Of a stretch of DNA of 5,706 nucleotides, positions 5,560-5,706 are shown piece after piece (the first letter of the stretch is position 1; every line of letters starts with the position of its first letter). The translations under genes were made by a program, and so were the position numbers. This stretch comes from an uncultured Ruminococcus sp. (GTDB lineage Bacteria > Bacillota > Clostridia > Oscillospirales > Acutalibacteraceae). The notes below the pieces were generated by a model, which made no database searches, was not told the DNA's origin, and saw only the letters and a list, made by a program, of their open reading frames with translations. Where the stretch lies: NCBI GenBank assembly GCA_902773035.1, contig CACYDB010000035.1:1-5706 (forward strand), read 5' to 3'.

Positions 5560-5706
5560 ATTTTGAAATTTTATCCAGGATCCCCGTGATGTGCGCGATC
5601 GCAACGCCGTAGTTGGTCATCGGGATATTCTGTTCCTTAGCTCTGTCGGTACGGCTCATTATGTACTTGCGGTTGAACATACATCCGCCGCACTGAATGA
5701 TCAGAT
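5558..5706 (-). CDS. hydF: [FeFe]-hydrogenase H-cluster maturation GTPase HydF, C-terminal end only
   Basis: Read on the minus strand, the frame gives 48 whole codons and TAA (complement of 5558-5560); the rest lies beyond the right edge. The residues include LIIQCGGCMFNRKYIM and IPMTNYGVAIAHITGIL. The CGGCM(x)N motif, with two cysteines of the [4Fe-4S] cluster, followed by a (P)xTNYGVAIA segment, is characteristic of the HydF C-terminal cluster-binding domain. HydF is the scaffold on which HydE and HydG build the diiron subcluster before transfer to HydA, so the host probably evolves H2 during fermentation. hydE, hydG and hydA are not visible. The gene converges on the araC-type regulator and shares its terminator; no functional link is implied. 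The remaining doubt is only that a small part of the protein is seen. Confidence 0.88.
   Translation of the reverse strand, partial: LIIQCGGCMFNRKYIMSRTDRAKEQNIPMTNYGVAIAHITGILDKISK

Overview
The window looks like a chromosomal segment from a gut-type anaerobic Clostridia bacterium, most like Ruminococcus or a relative. The grounds are secreted proteins with Thr/Pro/Glu linkers and lysine-rich Ig-like (BIG2) domains, a starch-binding-like module, an [FeFe]-hydrogenase maturation gene at the right edge, strong AGG-type ribosome binding sites and strong use of AAG, CTC and ACA codons. The species assignment is inference; no rRNA or other marker gene is present.

Layout from left to right. (1) Positions 1-1997, plus strand: the C-terminal 664 residues of a large secreted, modular protein whose start lies outside the window. 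It consists of a PPTTE repeat linker, a CBM26-like starch-binding module, a second beta-sandwich domain resembling cohesins or bacterial Ig folds, a long Thr/Glu/Pro linker, an Fn3-like domain and a very lysine-rich BIG2-like tail. It ends at a strong hairpin terminator. (2) Positions 2260-4449, plus strand: a 729-residue secreted cell-wall hydrolase with a signal peptide, a CHAP catalytic domain and a tail in which two SH3b-like segments alternate with five BIG2 domains. It has its own sigma-A type extended -10 promoter, preceded by a 21-bp palindrome, and its own terminator. (3) Positions 4682-5527, plus strand: a 281-residue AraC-family regulator with an N-terminal cupin sensor. Its upstream region is unusually dense in symmetry elements: a 9-bp inverted repeat pair, a GCGCGC palindrome, an 18-bp tandem repeat at the predicted transcription start and a leader hairpin. 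(4) Positions 5558-5706, minus strand: the C-terminal 48 codons of hydF, converging on the araC-type gene and sharing one bidirectional terminator with it.

Each gene appears to be a separate transcription unit, so the window is not one operon. Genes 1 and 2 share a theme: both are surface or wall proteins, both lack an LPXTG sorting signal, and both end in basic BIG2-like domains that could hold them in the wall. The AraC-type gene has no co-directional partner downstream; it may control the surface genes, a distant sugar locus or only itself. HydF is housekeeping for H2-evolving fermentation and marks the edge of a different functional block. I see no CRISPR array, tRNA, rRNA, insertion sequence or phage gene.
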